Made by a program: the position numbers and the translations under genes. A stretch of 38,436 nt of DNA from Gammaproteobacteria bacterium (GTDB lineage Bacteria > Pseudomonadota > Gammaproteobacteria > Methylococcales > Methylomonadaceae), in the NCBI GenBank assembly GCA_018830325.1, contig JAHJSQ010000123.1:1-38436 (forward strand), given 5' to 3'. Under the pieces are notes generated by a model. It did no database searches, had not been told where the DNA came from, and saw only the letters and a program-made list of their open reading frames with translations. Below are positions 1 through 8,182 of the stretch, in pieces (the stretch's first letter is position 1; every line of letters begins with the position of its first letter).

Positions 1-220
1 AATGAATTCCTTGACTCAAGTTGAACACTTGGCGTAAAAATTCACGTCCACCGATGCGTTAGGTTTTAGGTGTTCACGTTCGTCCAGAATCAGTGTTCAA
101 ATTAATCAGAATACGCAAGGTGAGGGAAAGTCGGTTACGCTAAACAACAATAAAGGGTATCGGGGTCACATTTGCCAAGATAGCAAGACGGTATATCTAC
201 GACTTATGTATAACGGCGAG

Positions 221-523
221 AGCTGGAGCTTGGGAAAGAGCGTGATGCGGGTTGGCCGTTTTTAGCTTGGCGCGCATGGCTTACGAACCTCGCCCTGCTA
301 GGGATATGCTGATCTTTAGGCTTTAGCTGCAGCAATTCCCAGTTTGAGCATTTTCGCCGATCTTAGGGTATGGGGTATGCCTGTCGAGGAACGCCGTAAA
401 CCCATCCATGGGGGCTTGGCGGCAGCTCCCTGCTGCCGACATCCTCGCCAAGCACACCCCAAACCCTTTTTGATCCCCAAATTGGGAATTGCTGCTTTAG
501 CTGAAGAAACTTGCTAATCAGGA
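221..523 (+). repeat. Dispersed repeat R1, copy A (interrupted)
   Basis: Positions 221-329 plus 495-523 match 16050-16178 with scattered substitutions: both start with AGCTGGAGCTTGGGAAAGAG and both end with CTTGCTAATCAGGA. Copy A is split by a 165-bp insertion at 330-494, whereas copy B is continuous and shows the empty site. Copy B appears to be the right part of a 387-bp element with terminal inverted repeats; the matching left end is not visible here, so copy A may be truncated. Confidence 0.75.
330..494. mobile_element. MITE-like element, 12-bp perfect TIRs, 9-bp target duplication
   Basis: The element begins CAGCAATTCCCA (330-341) and ends with the exact reverse complement TGGGAATTGCTG (483-494). 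The inverted repeat continues imperfectly for about seven more bases. It is flanked by direct copies of CTTTAGCTG at 321-329 and 495-503, and the uninterrupted repeat at 16150-16158 carries that 9-mer once. The 165-bp length leaves no room for a transposase, so mobilisation would need one in trans. The interior has a GC-rich stem-loop (about 414-460). A 9-bp duplication fits several IS families and does not identify one. Confidence 0.88.
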
Positions 524-527
524 AAAT

Positions 528-1145
528 TTATGAGTCGCAAGCGAAATGGTTTTGATAATCCGCTAAGGATCTTCTGATCACTTCGTGAGCTTCCTCTCGA
601 CCATAAACATGTGTGATTTCGCAAATACTGGCTTCGTTAGGGAGATGTTTATAGGTCAGAAAATAATGTTTCAAGCGGTCAATATAGGATACCGGACAAT
701 CGGACACGTCATTCCATTGCCGGTAAAACGTGTCTCCTTTCATGACGGCAATAATTTTATCATCGGCTTCGCCGCCGTCTAACATACGAAACCCTCCGAT
801 AGGTATCGCTTGTAAAAGAATGTCGCCATGCGACACGTTGCGCTCACTCAAAACACAAATATCCAACGGATCCCCGTCGCCTCCGGTTACCGATCTACCC
901 GATTTCTGTTCGGCGAATTCGGCCACCTTTTCCGCACAAAAGGTTTGCGGTATGAATCCGTAAAGCGTGGGAATCATATTGGAAAATTTTTGCGGCCTAT
1001 CGATTTTAAGAAAGCCGCTTACCTTATCGATCTCGTATTTGACGGTGTCCGACGGGACGATTTCGATAAAAGCGGTAACGATATTCGGTGCCTCGTCGCC
1101 CGGGTGTATACCGTGCCAGGGGTGAGCTCTATGTTTGGTATTCAT
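528..1145 (-). CDS. ppa: Inorganic pyrophosphatase, soluble family I
   Basis: This 205-residue cytoplasmic enzyme hydrolyses pyrophosphate to two phosphates with Mg2+, pulling biosynthetic reactions forward. The family I signature is present as GDGDPLDICV (about residues 89-98), which supplies the metal-binding aspartates. A KYEIDK segment near residue 37 matches the conserved lysine/glutamate of the active site. It is longer than the usual 175-residue bacterial enzyme because of an N-terminal extension and a roughly 15-residue insertion before the signature. The start at 1145 has only a weak Shine-Dalgarno. It stands alone on the minus strand. The same window encodes a membrane pyrophosphatase at 24988-27156, so two enzymes compete for cytoplasmic pyrophosphate. 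Confidence 0.95.
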   Translation of the reverse strand: MNTKHRAHPWHGIHPGDEAPNIVTAFIEIVPSDTVKYEIDKVSGFLKIDRPQKFSNMIPTLYGFIPQTFCAEKVAEFAEQKSGRSVTGGDGDPLDICVLSERNVSHGDILLQAIPIGGFRMLDGGEADDKIIAVMKGDTFYRQWNDVSDCPVSYIDRLKHYFLTYKHLPNEASICEITHVYGREEAHEVIRRSLADYQNHFACDS

Positions 1146-1341
1146 TTACTAATTTGTTCTGAAGTTAAAAACGAAAAGGTTACGCTGCGGGAGAGCTTTG
1201 TATGCTCAGCTGCTATTAATGTACCAATCTAATAGAACTTGTCGAGTACGTCGAGGAATTGTTTATAAATTTTCTTAAATGGTTTGTTTCGATAACACAA
1301 TAAAAAACATTTAGGCTAATCGCCTCGGCCCAAATCGGCAA

Positions 1342-1376
1342 GCTGCCTCCCTGCCGGAAGACAAAAGAGAGGCAGC
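1342..1376. other. Stem-loop in the ppa/anchor-protein spacer
   Basis: GCTGCCTC (1342-1349) and GAGGCAGC (1369-1376) form a perfect 8-bp stem with a 19-base loop. It lies just beyond the stop of the minus-strand gene ending at 1442. No U-run follows on that strand, so it is not a classical terminator. The rest of the 296-base spacer shows nothing recognisable. Confidence 0.4.
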
Positions 1377-1441
1377 ATGGATTTGCAGTATATGGAATCG
1401 TTTGTAAATTTTTACAACGTATTAAAACAGAAGGTAATTAA

Positions 1442-3178
1442 CTATTTACGGAATCTTTTGATTGCCTTTGGACCGGCTAAACGCTCCCATTTTTGGAATC
1501 CTTTAAGCGCCTTCGAACCGACCAACTGTCCCCGATCGATGCGGAAAACCGTGGTCGTGCCGCTGACTTCATTTGCGACGACCAATAACGGCACGCCCGG
1601 AATCGGGCTTTTCGATGCTTCAATTACGATTAAGCCTTCCGCCCCCAGGTCACCGGCGTCAGGTGTTCCTGGCTCGAAGCCAAAATCGCGGTTATTGATG
1701 TATTGCACGAACGTCGGGCGATAAGGATTGCTGATATCGTAAACCATCACGCCGCCAATACGCTCCAAGCCGATAAATGCATAAGTGCTACCCCACAATT
1801 TAGCGACTACGACACCTTCAGGCTCTGGCCCTTTATCGTCGCTGCGAGTCTCGAAACTGTTTTCGCGGTGATTGGAATTGAAATTTTCGGGGTAAACTTT
1901 AGCGGTGATGCGTTCAAAATCCGAACCGCTGTCATAGGCTTGTTTCATGCTGTCTGCGGCATAGATCGAAAACGAGCGGGCACCGAATGCATAAATGTCT
2001 TCGTAACACGAACCATCCGCACTTAAACCGTTTGCAGTCGTCACATTCAGACGGCCAAGATTAGTATTGTCGCGCAATTGAGAGAAAGTGGTGACACCCA
2101 TTTCATTGTTGGCAAAGAAATCCAGAAAACGCGGCGAGTCTTCACACACGGGAATCTCACCCGACAAAGCGCGAAACCGGGAGGCTTCGACATAACCCGG
2201 ATTGCCCTCCCACTCACGAGCATCGCCTTCGTTGGCCGTTACGATGAACGATTTTCCACGATATTCGTAATTGGCGATTGTGTCCGGCATGTAGATGCCC
2301 CAGATAGGCCAATTCGTGATATTGATTTTGCCATCCCGATCGCTAACGTCGAGCTCGTTACCGGGCAGCATATGATCTTTAAATCCCAAGCCTTTTACCG
2401 CGGTGAATTTGCCGGTTTTGATGTCTAAAGTACCGATCGCGTTGTTTTCTTGTAACGACACCCATGCGGTTTTCGAATCTTTGGAAACGGTTATCCATTC
2501 GGGCTCCATATTTCTTGCGAAGCGTTTGCCGTCACCAGGATTGACATCAGGTCCGAAGATTCGAACTGAATCATCGAGATCGCTTTCTTTGAAACTTTCG
2601 AAGCCCGCCGTACGAACATGGCTTTGCGTCAATTGTGCGATTTGCTTGGGTAAGTCGATGATGCTGACCGAACCTTCCGGGTCGATCGTATAATCGTCGT
2701 TCGGTTCGCCTTCGTTGGCGACCAATACACGCTTGCCGTCCGGAGTAAACGTTAGTGCATCAGGCAAAGCGCCGACTTGTACGCTAGCCAAAACATTACC
2801 TTCGATATCGAGGAAAACGGCCTTGCCCGGATCGGTCTTGACTGCCGCTTCAACGGCTGCAGCTACCAAACCTTTATGAACGGCAACACTATTTATCACA
2901 GCACCGTAACCGGATAAATTGATATTAAATAGTAAGGTCGGTTTAGACGGATCTTTAATATCCAATACATTGATCTGACCGCTTTCGGCATTGACGACAA
3001 ACAGACGTTGCGATTCTGGATCGTGTGCTACGATCTCAGCGGCAGCCTTGTCAAAAGTTCCCGTCGCGTAAGTACCGATAGGGTTTAAGTCAAGTTTAAA
3101 CGGTTTACCGGCTTCAGCTTGTCCATTGAGGGCAAGACCCAATCCGATCAAACTACTTGCAAGGATGGTTTTATTCAC
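1442..3178 (-). CDS. Exported choice-of-anchor I domain protein
   Basis: The product of about 578 residues resembles the choice-of-anchor I family, a surface or periplasmic beta-propeller-like fold often mis-named alkaline phosphatase. An N-terminal signal peptide (VNKTILASSLIGLGLALNGQ) precedes propeller-type repeats. Family-typical blocks are visible, for example VAHDPESQRLFVVNAESGQI early and DLGAEGLIVIEASKSPIPG near the end. I place the start at the GTG of 3178 because AGGAG sits about six bases upstream and a clean signal peptide follows. An in-frame ATG at 3448 would add 90 non-family residues made of repeat sequence. The C-terminus ends in a basic tail and no sorting motif is seen. Substrate and function are unknown. 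Confidence 0.82.
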   Translation of the reverse strand: MNKTILASSLIGLGLALNGQAEAGKPFKLDLNPIGTYATGTFDKAAAEIVAHDPESQRLFVVNAESGQINVLDIKDPSKPTLLFNINLSGYGAVINSVAVHKGLVAAAVEAAVKTDPGKAVFLDIEGNVLASVQVGALPDALTFTPDGKRVLVANEGEPNDDYTIDPEGSVSIIDLPKQIAQLTQSHVRTAGFESFKESDLDDSVRIFGPDVNPGDGKRFARNMEPEWITVSKDSKTAWVSLQENNAIGTLDIKTGKFTAVKGLGFKDHMLPGNELDVSDRDGKINITNWPIWGIYMPDTIANYEYRGKSFIVTANEGDAREWEGNPGYVEASRFRALSGEIPVCEDSPRFLDFFANNEMGVTTFSQLRDNTNLGRLNVTTANGLSADGSCYEDIYAFGARSFSIYAADSMKQAYDSGSDFERITAKVYPENFNSNHRENSFETRSDDKGPEPEGVVVAKLWGSTYAFIGLERIGGVMVYDISNPYRPTFVQYINNRDFGFEPGTPDAGDLGAEGLIVIEASKSPIPGVPLLVVANEVSGTTTVFRIDRGQLVGSKALKGFQKWERLAGPKAIKRFRK

Positions 3179-3363
3179 GATTACTCCTAGCCTGGCGGGT
3201 TGAAAGGAAATACGCATAAGGTTAAATAAGTCGATGCCAGACCTTTTCAATCCTAAATAAGCAAGATTACATTTTGATGACTTTGAAATTTGCGTAGAAA
3301 ACTCAAACCGAGGCAAGAGCCGCTTTCGTAATCGGCTGCCAAGAAGTGTATTATCTAACAGCA

Positions 3364-3450
3364 CCGTAGTGTACGCATCGCGAACCTTTCCACGGCGCCC
3401 GAACTGACGAGAAGTCCCGACCCAGGTGCGCGATGCGCACCCTAGCACCC
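3364..3450 (-). repeat. Dispersed GC-palindrome repeat, copy 1
   Basis: The core is the palindrome GGTGCGC-GAT-GCGCACC (3425-3441). Read on the minus strand, this stretch matches 33668-33734 on the plus strand, sharing a core like GCACCTGGGTCGGGA and then CGTGGAAAGGT. The two copies are inverted relative to each other and diverged. No coding content is seen. Confidence 0.6.
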
Positions 3451-3462
3451 TACATCTGGCGC

Positions 3463-3510
3463 TTAGGATTTTGCGATAAATAACTTCTTGGAACTATGCG
3501 CTTTATTGAG
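3463..3510 (+). repeat. MITE-2 family, left-end fragment
   Basis: TTAGGATTTTGCGATAAATA and the following GGAACTATGCGCTTT block match the left end of the complete element at 28094-28364. Similarity stops near 3510, so only about 48 bases of the element remain. Confidence 0.7.
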
Positions 3511-3643
3511 CTTGAATTCGCCGCGATTAAAAAGAGGAAACACAGAAATGAGCTAAAATGGCTTTTTTCGACGGACTAGGCAAGAGCCGCTTTTTCTAAT
3601 CGTCTTCCGATATGAGTTTTATGCAACCGCTTTCGACCTGTTA

Positions 3644-5428
3644 TTAAAAATCGATTCTCTCCGGCGCTACACGCAACACCTCGCCTATCGTCGTCAGGCC
3701 CGACGCGACTTTTTCGGCACCGCTGAGCCGAAGCGGCTTCATGCCTTCCTTAATCGCTTGATGTTGCAATGCGGTTAAATCGCATCCTTCGGTAATGAGC
3801 GGCTGGATACCGGAACTGTTTTCGAAGATCTCATAAATTCCGATGCGCCCGGCATAGCCGGTATTGTGGCATTCCTTACAACCTCCTGCCTGATAAACTT
3901 GCTTAGGGTGTGCAACTTTGAACGGCGCGACCAAGTTTTGCCATTGCCGGCTATCGACCGGCGCGGCCGCTTTGCAATGCCGACATAGCACCCGAATCAA
4001 TCGCTGCGCCATGATACCCAATACGGTCTGTTGAATCAGATAGCCTGGCACCCCCAAGTTGAGCAACCGAATGACCGCAGCCGGCGCATTGTTCGTGTGC
4101 AGCGTCGAAATTACCAAATGACCGGTCAATGCGGCTTGCACGGCCATTTCGGCGGTTTCCAGATCGCGAATCTCGCCGACCATGATGATATCAGGGTCTT
4201 GTCGCATTAAGGTGCGTATGCCGCTCGCAAAATCGAGTCCGATGTTGTGTTGAACTTGCATCTGATTGAATAACGGCTCGATTTGCTCGATCGGGTCTTC
4301 GACTGTGCACAAATTGATTTCCGGTGTCGCAAGCCTCTTTAGGGTTGAATACAAAGTGGTCGTTTTTCCGGAACCGGTTGGCCCTGTAACCAAAATGATG
4401 CCGTGGGTTTGCGAGGTCATCCGGTTCCATATCGCCAATTCCTGCTTGTTGAAACCCAGTTGCCGGTAATCGCGCAACAAGACTTCGGGATCGAAAATAC
4501 GCATCACCAGTTTCTCACCGAACGCAGTCGGCATCGTCGATAGCCTGAGTTCAATCTCCTTACCGTTAACATTTTGGGTTTTGACTCTACCGTCTTGAGG
4601 CAGTCGCTTTTCGGCAATATTCATTCGCCCCAAAATCTTGAGTCGACTCAAAACCGCATTCATAATCGGCATCGGCAACTGATAAACGTGATGCAAAATG
4701 CCGTCGATGCGAAAACGGACGTTGCCTTGGAGGCGGCGCGGTTCGATGTGGATATCGCTGGCGCGTTGGTCGAAGGCGTATTGCAAAAGCCAATTGACCA
4801 AATTGACGATATGCTGATTATTGACATCGAAATCGGATTGCTTGCTAAGTTCGACTAATTGTTCGAAATTTTGGCCTCCGGCACGGCTATCGCCATTGGT
4901 TTGGCCCCCTGCGCCTTTGAGCGAGCGCGAGAAATTATAAAATTCTTCGGTATAACGCTTGATTTCATCGGGGTTAGCGAATACCAAGCTAATATTGCCG
5001 CTCTGCATCTTGGCAAGATCGATTTGCCAAGAACCGATATCGGGTTCGGCCGTTGCAATCACGACTTCATCATCACTGACTTTAATCGGAAGTATGTTGT
5101 AATGAGTGGCGTAAGCCTTACTAAAGATAGCGGTAACGCTCGGCACATCGATTCGCAAGGGATCGAAATAGTAATAAGTCATCCCTAATTTGTCGGCCAG
5201 CCATTGGGTCAGCTCTTCCTGAGTCAACAATTTGCCGAGCCGGGTCTTATCGCCGATTTCACATTCGGTCAATATTTTCAGCGGATGTTTGTGCTTGTTG
5301 ATTGAGGCATTGGCGTATTGCCTGCATTTTTCAAGATCCTTAGTCGACAGCATACCGTCTCGATCAAGCCAATCGATAACCCGGTCGATATCTAGTTTTT
5401 TGTCTTCCGTATTGAATTCTACCCGCAT
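3644..5428 (-). CDS. GspE/PilB-family secretion or pilus-assembly ATPase
   Basis: This 594-residue cytoplasmic ATPase is of the type II secretion / type IV pilus assembly class, which powers pilin polymerisation from the inner-membrane face. An N-terminal MshEN/T2SSE-N-like region (about residues 1-170) is followed by the ATPase core. Walker A is GPTGSGKTTT (about 346-355). An Asp-box-like VEDPIE and a Walker B-like DPDIIMVGEIRD (about 409-420) follow, then a His-box (TGHLVISTLHTNN). A tetracysteine zinc site (CRHC ... CKEC) lies near the C-terminus. All catalytic motifs look intact. No pilin, GspF/PilC or secretin gene is adjacent, so it is an orphan in this window and the partner system cannot be named. 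Confidence 0.92.
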   Translation of the reverse strand: MRVEFNTEDKKLDIDRVIDWLDRDGMLSTKDLEKCRQYANASINKHKHPLKILTECEIGDKTRLGKLLTQEELTQWLADKLGMTYYYFDPLRIDVPSVTAIFSKAYATHYNILPIKVSDDEVVIATAEPDIGSWQIDLAKMQSGNISLVFANPDEIKRYTEEFYNFSRSLKGAGGQTNGDSRAGGQNFEQLVELSKQSDFDVNNQHIVNLVNWLLQYAFDQRASDIHIEPRRLQGNVRFRIDGILHHVYQLPMPIMNAVLSRLKILGRMNIAEKRLPQDGRVKTQNVNGKEIELRLSTMPTAFGEKLVMRIFDPEVLLRDYRQLGFNKQELAIWNRMTSQTHGIILVTGPTGSGKTTTLYSTLKRLATPEINLCTVEDPIEQIEPLFNQMQVQHNIGLDFASGIRTLMRQDPDIIMVGEIRDLETAEMAVQAALTGHLVISTLHTNNAPAAVIRLLNLGVPGYLIQQTVLGIMAQRLIRVLCRHCKAAAPVDSRQWQNLVAPFKVAHPKQVYQAGGCKECHNTGYAGRIGIYEIFENSSGIQPLITEGCDLTALQHQAIKEGMKPLRLSGAEKVASGLTTIGEVLRVAPERIDF

Positions 5429-5687
5429 AAGCCTTATTTAATTCAAGGATTGTCTATACAGCTTAGCTAAAATTTTAGAGTCCGGTTCGCATTACAATCG
5501 ATTTCTAACAAATCATAGGCATTGCAAAAATCGTCTTATTGCATTCTTTTAGCTGTTACTATACTTCGCTCTGTCATGATTGCGACTTTTATGGCAATAC
5601 TATTTTGTTCGACGCTAACAGGGAGGTCAGCATTTATAAGCGCTGACTTGGCGCGTATTCTATGGTGCATTTTCGGCATTATTCGTC

Positions 5688-5712
5688 ATATCGGCATGTG
5701 AATTGCCGATAT
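5688..5712. other. Perfect 9-bp hairpin
   Basis: ATATCGGCA (5688-5696) pairs exactly with TGCCGATAT (5704-5712) around a 7-base loop. There is no U-tract on either side, so a terminator is unlikely. It may be a REP-like palindrome. Confidence 0.55.
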
Positions 5713-6026
5713 AAAGGCTATATGGATGTAAAGCTACCCTTTGCCATCCCCGGCACTGGATTCCGCCAATCCCTGACGAAATGACGCGGTATTTCCTTAA
5801 GTTGGCGCCTATGAGTTAAGTGATAGACTGCCTGAGCGGGGCGGAGCATGTACCCCGTCCCGAACCTTTCAACTGCGACTGAAGCCCATGAAAACGTTTC
5901 GAGCAGGTTGAATAACCCGCCCAGCAAAGTCCAATAGGCGCAGGTTGCTTATGCCGAATCAACGCCTACTATTAACGCAAACATAGCCAAATTTAAACAC
6001 ATGAATTAAGTAAGATATTTGTAAGC

Positions 6027-6051
6027 AAATTTTAATAAGCTATTAAAATTT
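6027..6051. promoter_or_regulatory. 25-bp AT-rich palindrome before the ABC transporter gene
   Basis: AAATTTTAATA (6027-6037) and TATTAAAATTT (6041-6051) are exact reverse complements separated by AGC. The site ends 48 bases before the ATG at 6100, inside an AT-rich promoter-like stretch. Position and symmetry suggest an operator for a dimeric regulator controlling the three-gene secretion operon; a hairpin in the leader transcript is the alternative. Confidence 0.5.
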
Positions 6052-6099
6052 TAGTTTTACACTTTCCATTTTCAGCTCACTTATTCTATTTTCTTAGTA

Positions 6100-8169
6100 A
6101 TGACGCAAAAAGCATTCAGTCAAACCGTACTCAGGACATTGTTTGATTACCTGCTGTCGGAAATGGGCAGTTCGGCACATGATAAAGGCCTGCATCAACA
6201 TGAAGTTCCGTCCAGCGCCGTTTCGGATAACTTTCATTTAACGGCCAACAAGCTTGGATTGATTAGCCATGAGCTGATGCTGACGATCGATCAAGCCGCG
6301 ATCGCCTCCGGGCATTTAACGCAACTACTCAAACCCCTTGATGACGGGCGCTGGCTGGTGTTGGCCGGCTTTAGCCGGGGCCGGATCAAAGCCACATTGA
6401 TCGATGGTCACGTAGTCACGGCACGGGTGCTCAAACTCAATGAACTCATGAAGTTGCTCGATTGCCCTAGCGACCGTTTACTCGAATGGCATTTGGTAGA
6501 ATTAAAGGCGTCGATGGATGCTTCTTCCCATGATGAACATGGTCACGAACACATGCCGCCTTTACAACGGCTGTTTGAAATGATCAAAGTCGAGAAAAAA
6601 GACCTGTGGCATGTCATTGTGCTGGCCATCGCTTCCGGATTGTTGAGCCTTGCAACACCTGCCGCGGTACAGTCGCTCGTCAACACGGTGGCCTTGGGCG
6701 GCATGATGCAGCCGTTGACGGTATTATCGACGCTATTGTTTATCTTTTTGGTGTTTTACGGCGCGATTTCGATAGTACAGTCTTACTTGGTCGAGTTGAT
6801 TCAGCGCCGCGTGTTTGTCCGCATGGCGGCCGATCTCGGCAACCGGCTACCGAATGTAGAATGGTCGAAATACGACGATAAAAACGGTCAGGAATTGGTT
6901 AACCGTTTTTTCGATATCCTTACAGTACAAAAAGCCGGAGCCTTTTTGCTGTTGGACGGCTTCGCCATTGCCCTGCAGGGCATCATTGGCTTACTGGTAT
7001 TGGCCGCTTATCATCCGTTGCTGTTACTGTTCGGTTTGCTTGTGGTCTTATGGATTGCTTTCGTTATTTTTGTACAGGGCCGCAAAGGCGTTGAAACCTC
7101 GATAGAGGAATCCTATGCCAAATACGCAGTGGTCGCCTGGCTGGAAACTTTAGCGCGCAACGGCCAAACTTTTAAGTTTTCGGGCGGACCGGAACTCGCG
7201 CGAGAGCGTACCGATGAATTGGCTTATGAATACTTAAATACACGTAAAAGCCATTACCGTATTCTTTTGAATCAACAATACAGTCTTTACGCCTTATATG
7301 CCGTAGCCAGTACGACATTATTGGCCGTTGGAGGGATATTAGTCATGGAAGGACAGCTCAGTCTCGGGCAATTGGTTGCGGCCGAATTGATCGTTTCCGG
7401 CGTACTCGTTTCGTTCGCTCAATTAAAAAAGAAATTGGAAAGTTATTACGATTTAATGGCGGGAGTCGACAAGCTGGGACATTTACTCGACCTGACGGTC
7501 GAACGGGAAACCGGAGACGTGTTAAAACTGTCGGAACCGGCGCATGTCGGAGTTTATGATTTAGCGTTGACCTATCATAATCGCTATACAGCGTTTAAAA
7601 ATATGACCTTCGAAATCATGCCCGGCGAAAAGGTTGCGCTATTCGGAGGTCCAGGAACGGGCAAATCATCGCTCGCCGAATTGTTGACAGGACTGCGCTT
7701 ACCCAGTCACGGCCATGTCGAAATCAATCATATCGATATGCGCGAAATTCGCTTGGAAAGTCTCCGGCAATCGGTCGCGGTGGCCGGGCGCACTGAAATA
7801 ATTGAGGATACGATCATCGAAAATGTTCGCCTAGGCAGACCCGACATCAGTGTGCACCAAGTTCGAGATATAGTGAATCGTTTAGAAATCTTTCCCGACC
7901 AAAAACAATTGCCGGAAGGTCTTTATACCGTGCTCAACTCGGCCGGTTCTCCGCTATCGTCCAGCCAGGCACAAAAATTGTTGCTCGCCCGCGCGATCAT
8001 CGGAAATCCGCGAGTATTGATTCTCGATGAACTGCTCGACGACTGGAAACATTTCACCGACAGCCCAGCCCGCGATGTATTATTCGCGGATGATGCGCCA
8101 TGGACTTTGTTGTTGTTGACCGGGTCGAAAACAATTGCACAACTTTGTCAACGAACCATCGATTTATAG
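6100..8169 (+). CDS. Type I secretion-type ABC transporter with degenerate ATPase motifs
   Basis: This 689-residue inner-membrane ABC exporter is followed by HlyD and TolC partners. The N-terminal 150 residues resemble a C39-like domain but lack a recognisable catalytic Cys, so they probably bind substrate rather than cleave it. A six-helix membrane domain spans about 165-440 and the nucleotide-binding domain follows. Walker A is intact (GGPGTGKS, K522) and Walker B ends with D643-E644. The signature is LSSSQ (619-623) rather than LSGGQ. The H-loop histidine is replaced (LLTGSK, Gly at 675), and the protein ends about 14 residues later. Activity may therefore be asymmetric or weak. No paired second ABC gene is adjacent. 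Confidence 0.9.
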   Translation: MTQKAFSQTVLRTLFDYLLSEMGSSAHDKGLHQHEVPSSAVSDNFHLTANKLGLISHELMLTIDQAAIASGHLTQLLKPLDDGRWLVLAGFSRGRIKATLIDGHVVTARVLKLNELMKLLDCPSDRLLEWHLVELKASMDASSHDEHGHEHMPPLQRLFEMIKVEKKDLWHVIVLAIASGLLSLATPAAVQSLVNTVALGGMMQPLTVLSTLLFIFLVFYGAISIVQSYLVELIQRRVFVRMAADLGNRLPNVEWSKYDDKNGQELVNRFFDILTVQKAGAFLLLDGFAIALQGIIGLLVLAAYHPLLLLFGLLVVLWIAFVIFVQGRKGVETSIEESYAKYAVVAWLETLARNGQTFKFSGGPELARERTDELAYEYLNTRKSHYRILLNQQYSLYALYAVASTTLLAVGGILVMEGQLSLGQLVAAELIVSGVLVSFAQLKKKLESYYDLMAGVDKLGHLLDLTVERETGDVLKLSEPAHVGVYDLALTYHNRYTAFKNMTFEIMPGEKVALFGGPGTGKSSLAELLTGLRLPSHGHVEINHIDMREIRLESLRQSVAVAGRTEIIEDTIIENVRLGRPDISVHQVRDIVNRLEIFPDQKQLPEGLYTVLNSAGSPLSSSQAQKLLLARAIIGNPRVLILDELLDDWKHFTDSPARDVLFADDAPWTLLLLTGSKTIAQLCQRTIDL

Positions 8170-8182
8170 ATTCATTGGCCTC

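Larger units (their letters stand above)
1..527. other. Non-coding left end with nested repeats
   Basis: I see no plausible gene in these 527 bases. Positions 1 to about 220 show no recognisable structure. From 221 the stretch carries the first copy of a dispersed repeat (second copy near 16050-16178), and this copy is split by a 165-bp element with terminal inverted repeats. The soluble pyrophosphatase gene ends at 528 reading leftwards, so the region lies downstream of it. Confidence 0.6.
3311..3593 (+). repeat. Segment bounded by 16-bp direct repeats
   Basis: AGGCAAGAGCCGCTTT occurs at 3311-3326 and 3578-3593, and similarity continues for about 14 further bases (TAATCG shared). The 267 bases from one repeat start to the other contain both dispersed repeat pieces. 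The segment may have arrived by recombination between the direct repeats, or the repeats may be duplicated fragments of one element. Confidence 0.5.
3179..3643. other. Intergenic patchwork of repeats
   Basis: This 465-base spacer holds no credible gene. It contains a 16-bp exact direct repeat (AGGCAAGAGCCGCTTT at 3311 and 3578), one copy of a GC-rich palindromic repeat also found inverted near 33668, and the left end of the MITE-2 family at 3463. It looks like an accretion of insertion remnants between two minus-strand genes. Confidence 0.6.
5429..6099. other. 671-bp spacer upstream of the type I secretion genes
   Basis: No convincing gene is present. A 41-codon frame at about 5576-5701 exists but has no Shine-Dalgarno or double-glycine leader. 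The spacer contains a hairpin at 5688-5712, a diverged repeat-like stretch (about 5740-5950) and, from about 5985, very AT-rich DNA with a 25-bp palindrome close to the ABC transporter start. No substrate gene for the secretion system was recognised. Confidence 0.6.

Noticed and set aside
3179-3448. N-terminal extension of the choice-of-anchor I protein
   Set aside because: It consists of intergenic repeat sequence and lies upstream of a GTG with a good ribosome site and signal peptide.
5718-5927. 69-codon minus-strand frame before the secretion operon
   Set aside because: It lies in repeat-like DNA, lacks a ribosome site and resembles nothing.
8135-8182. TTG start for the HlyD-type gene
   Set aside because: It would overlap the ABC transporter gene and adds 16 residues without family similarity; ATG 8183 fits better.
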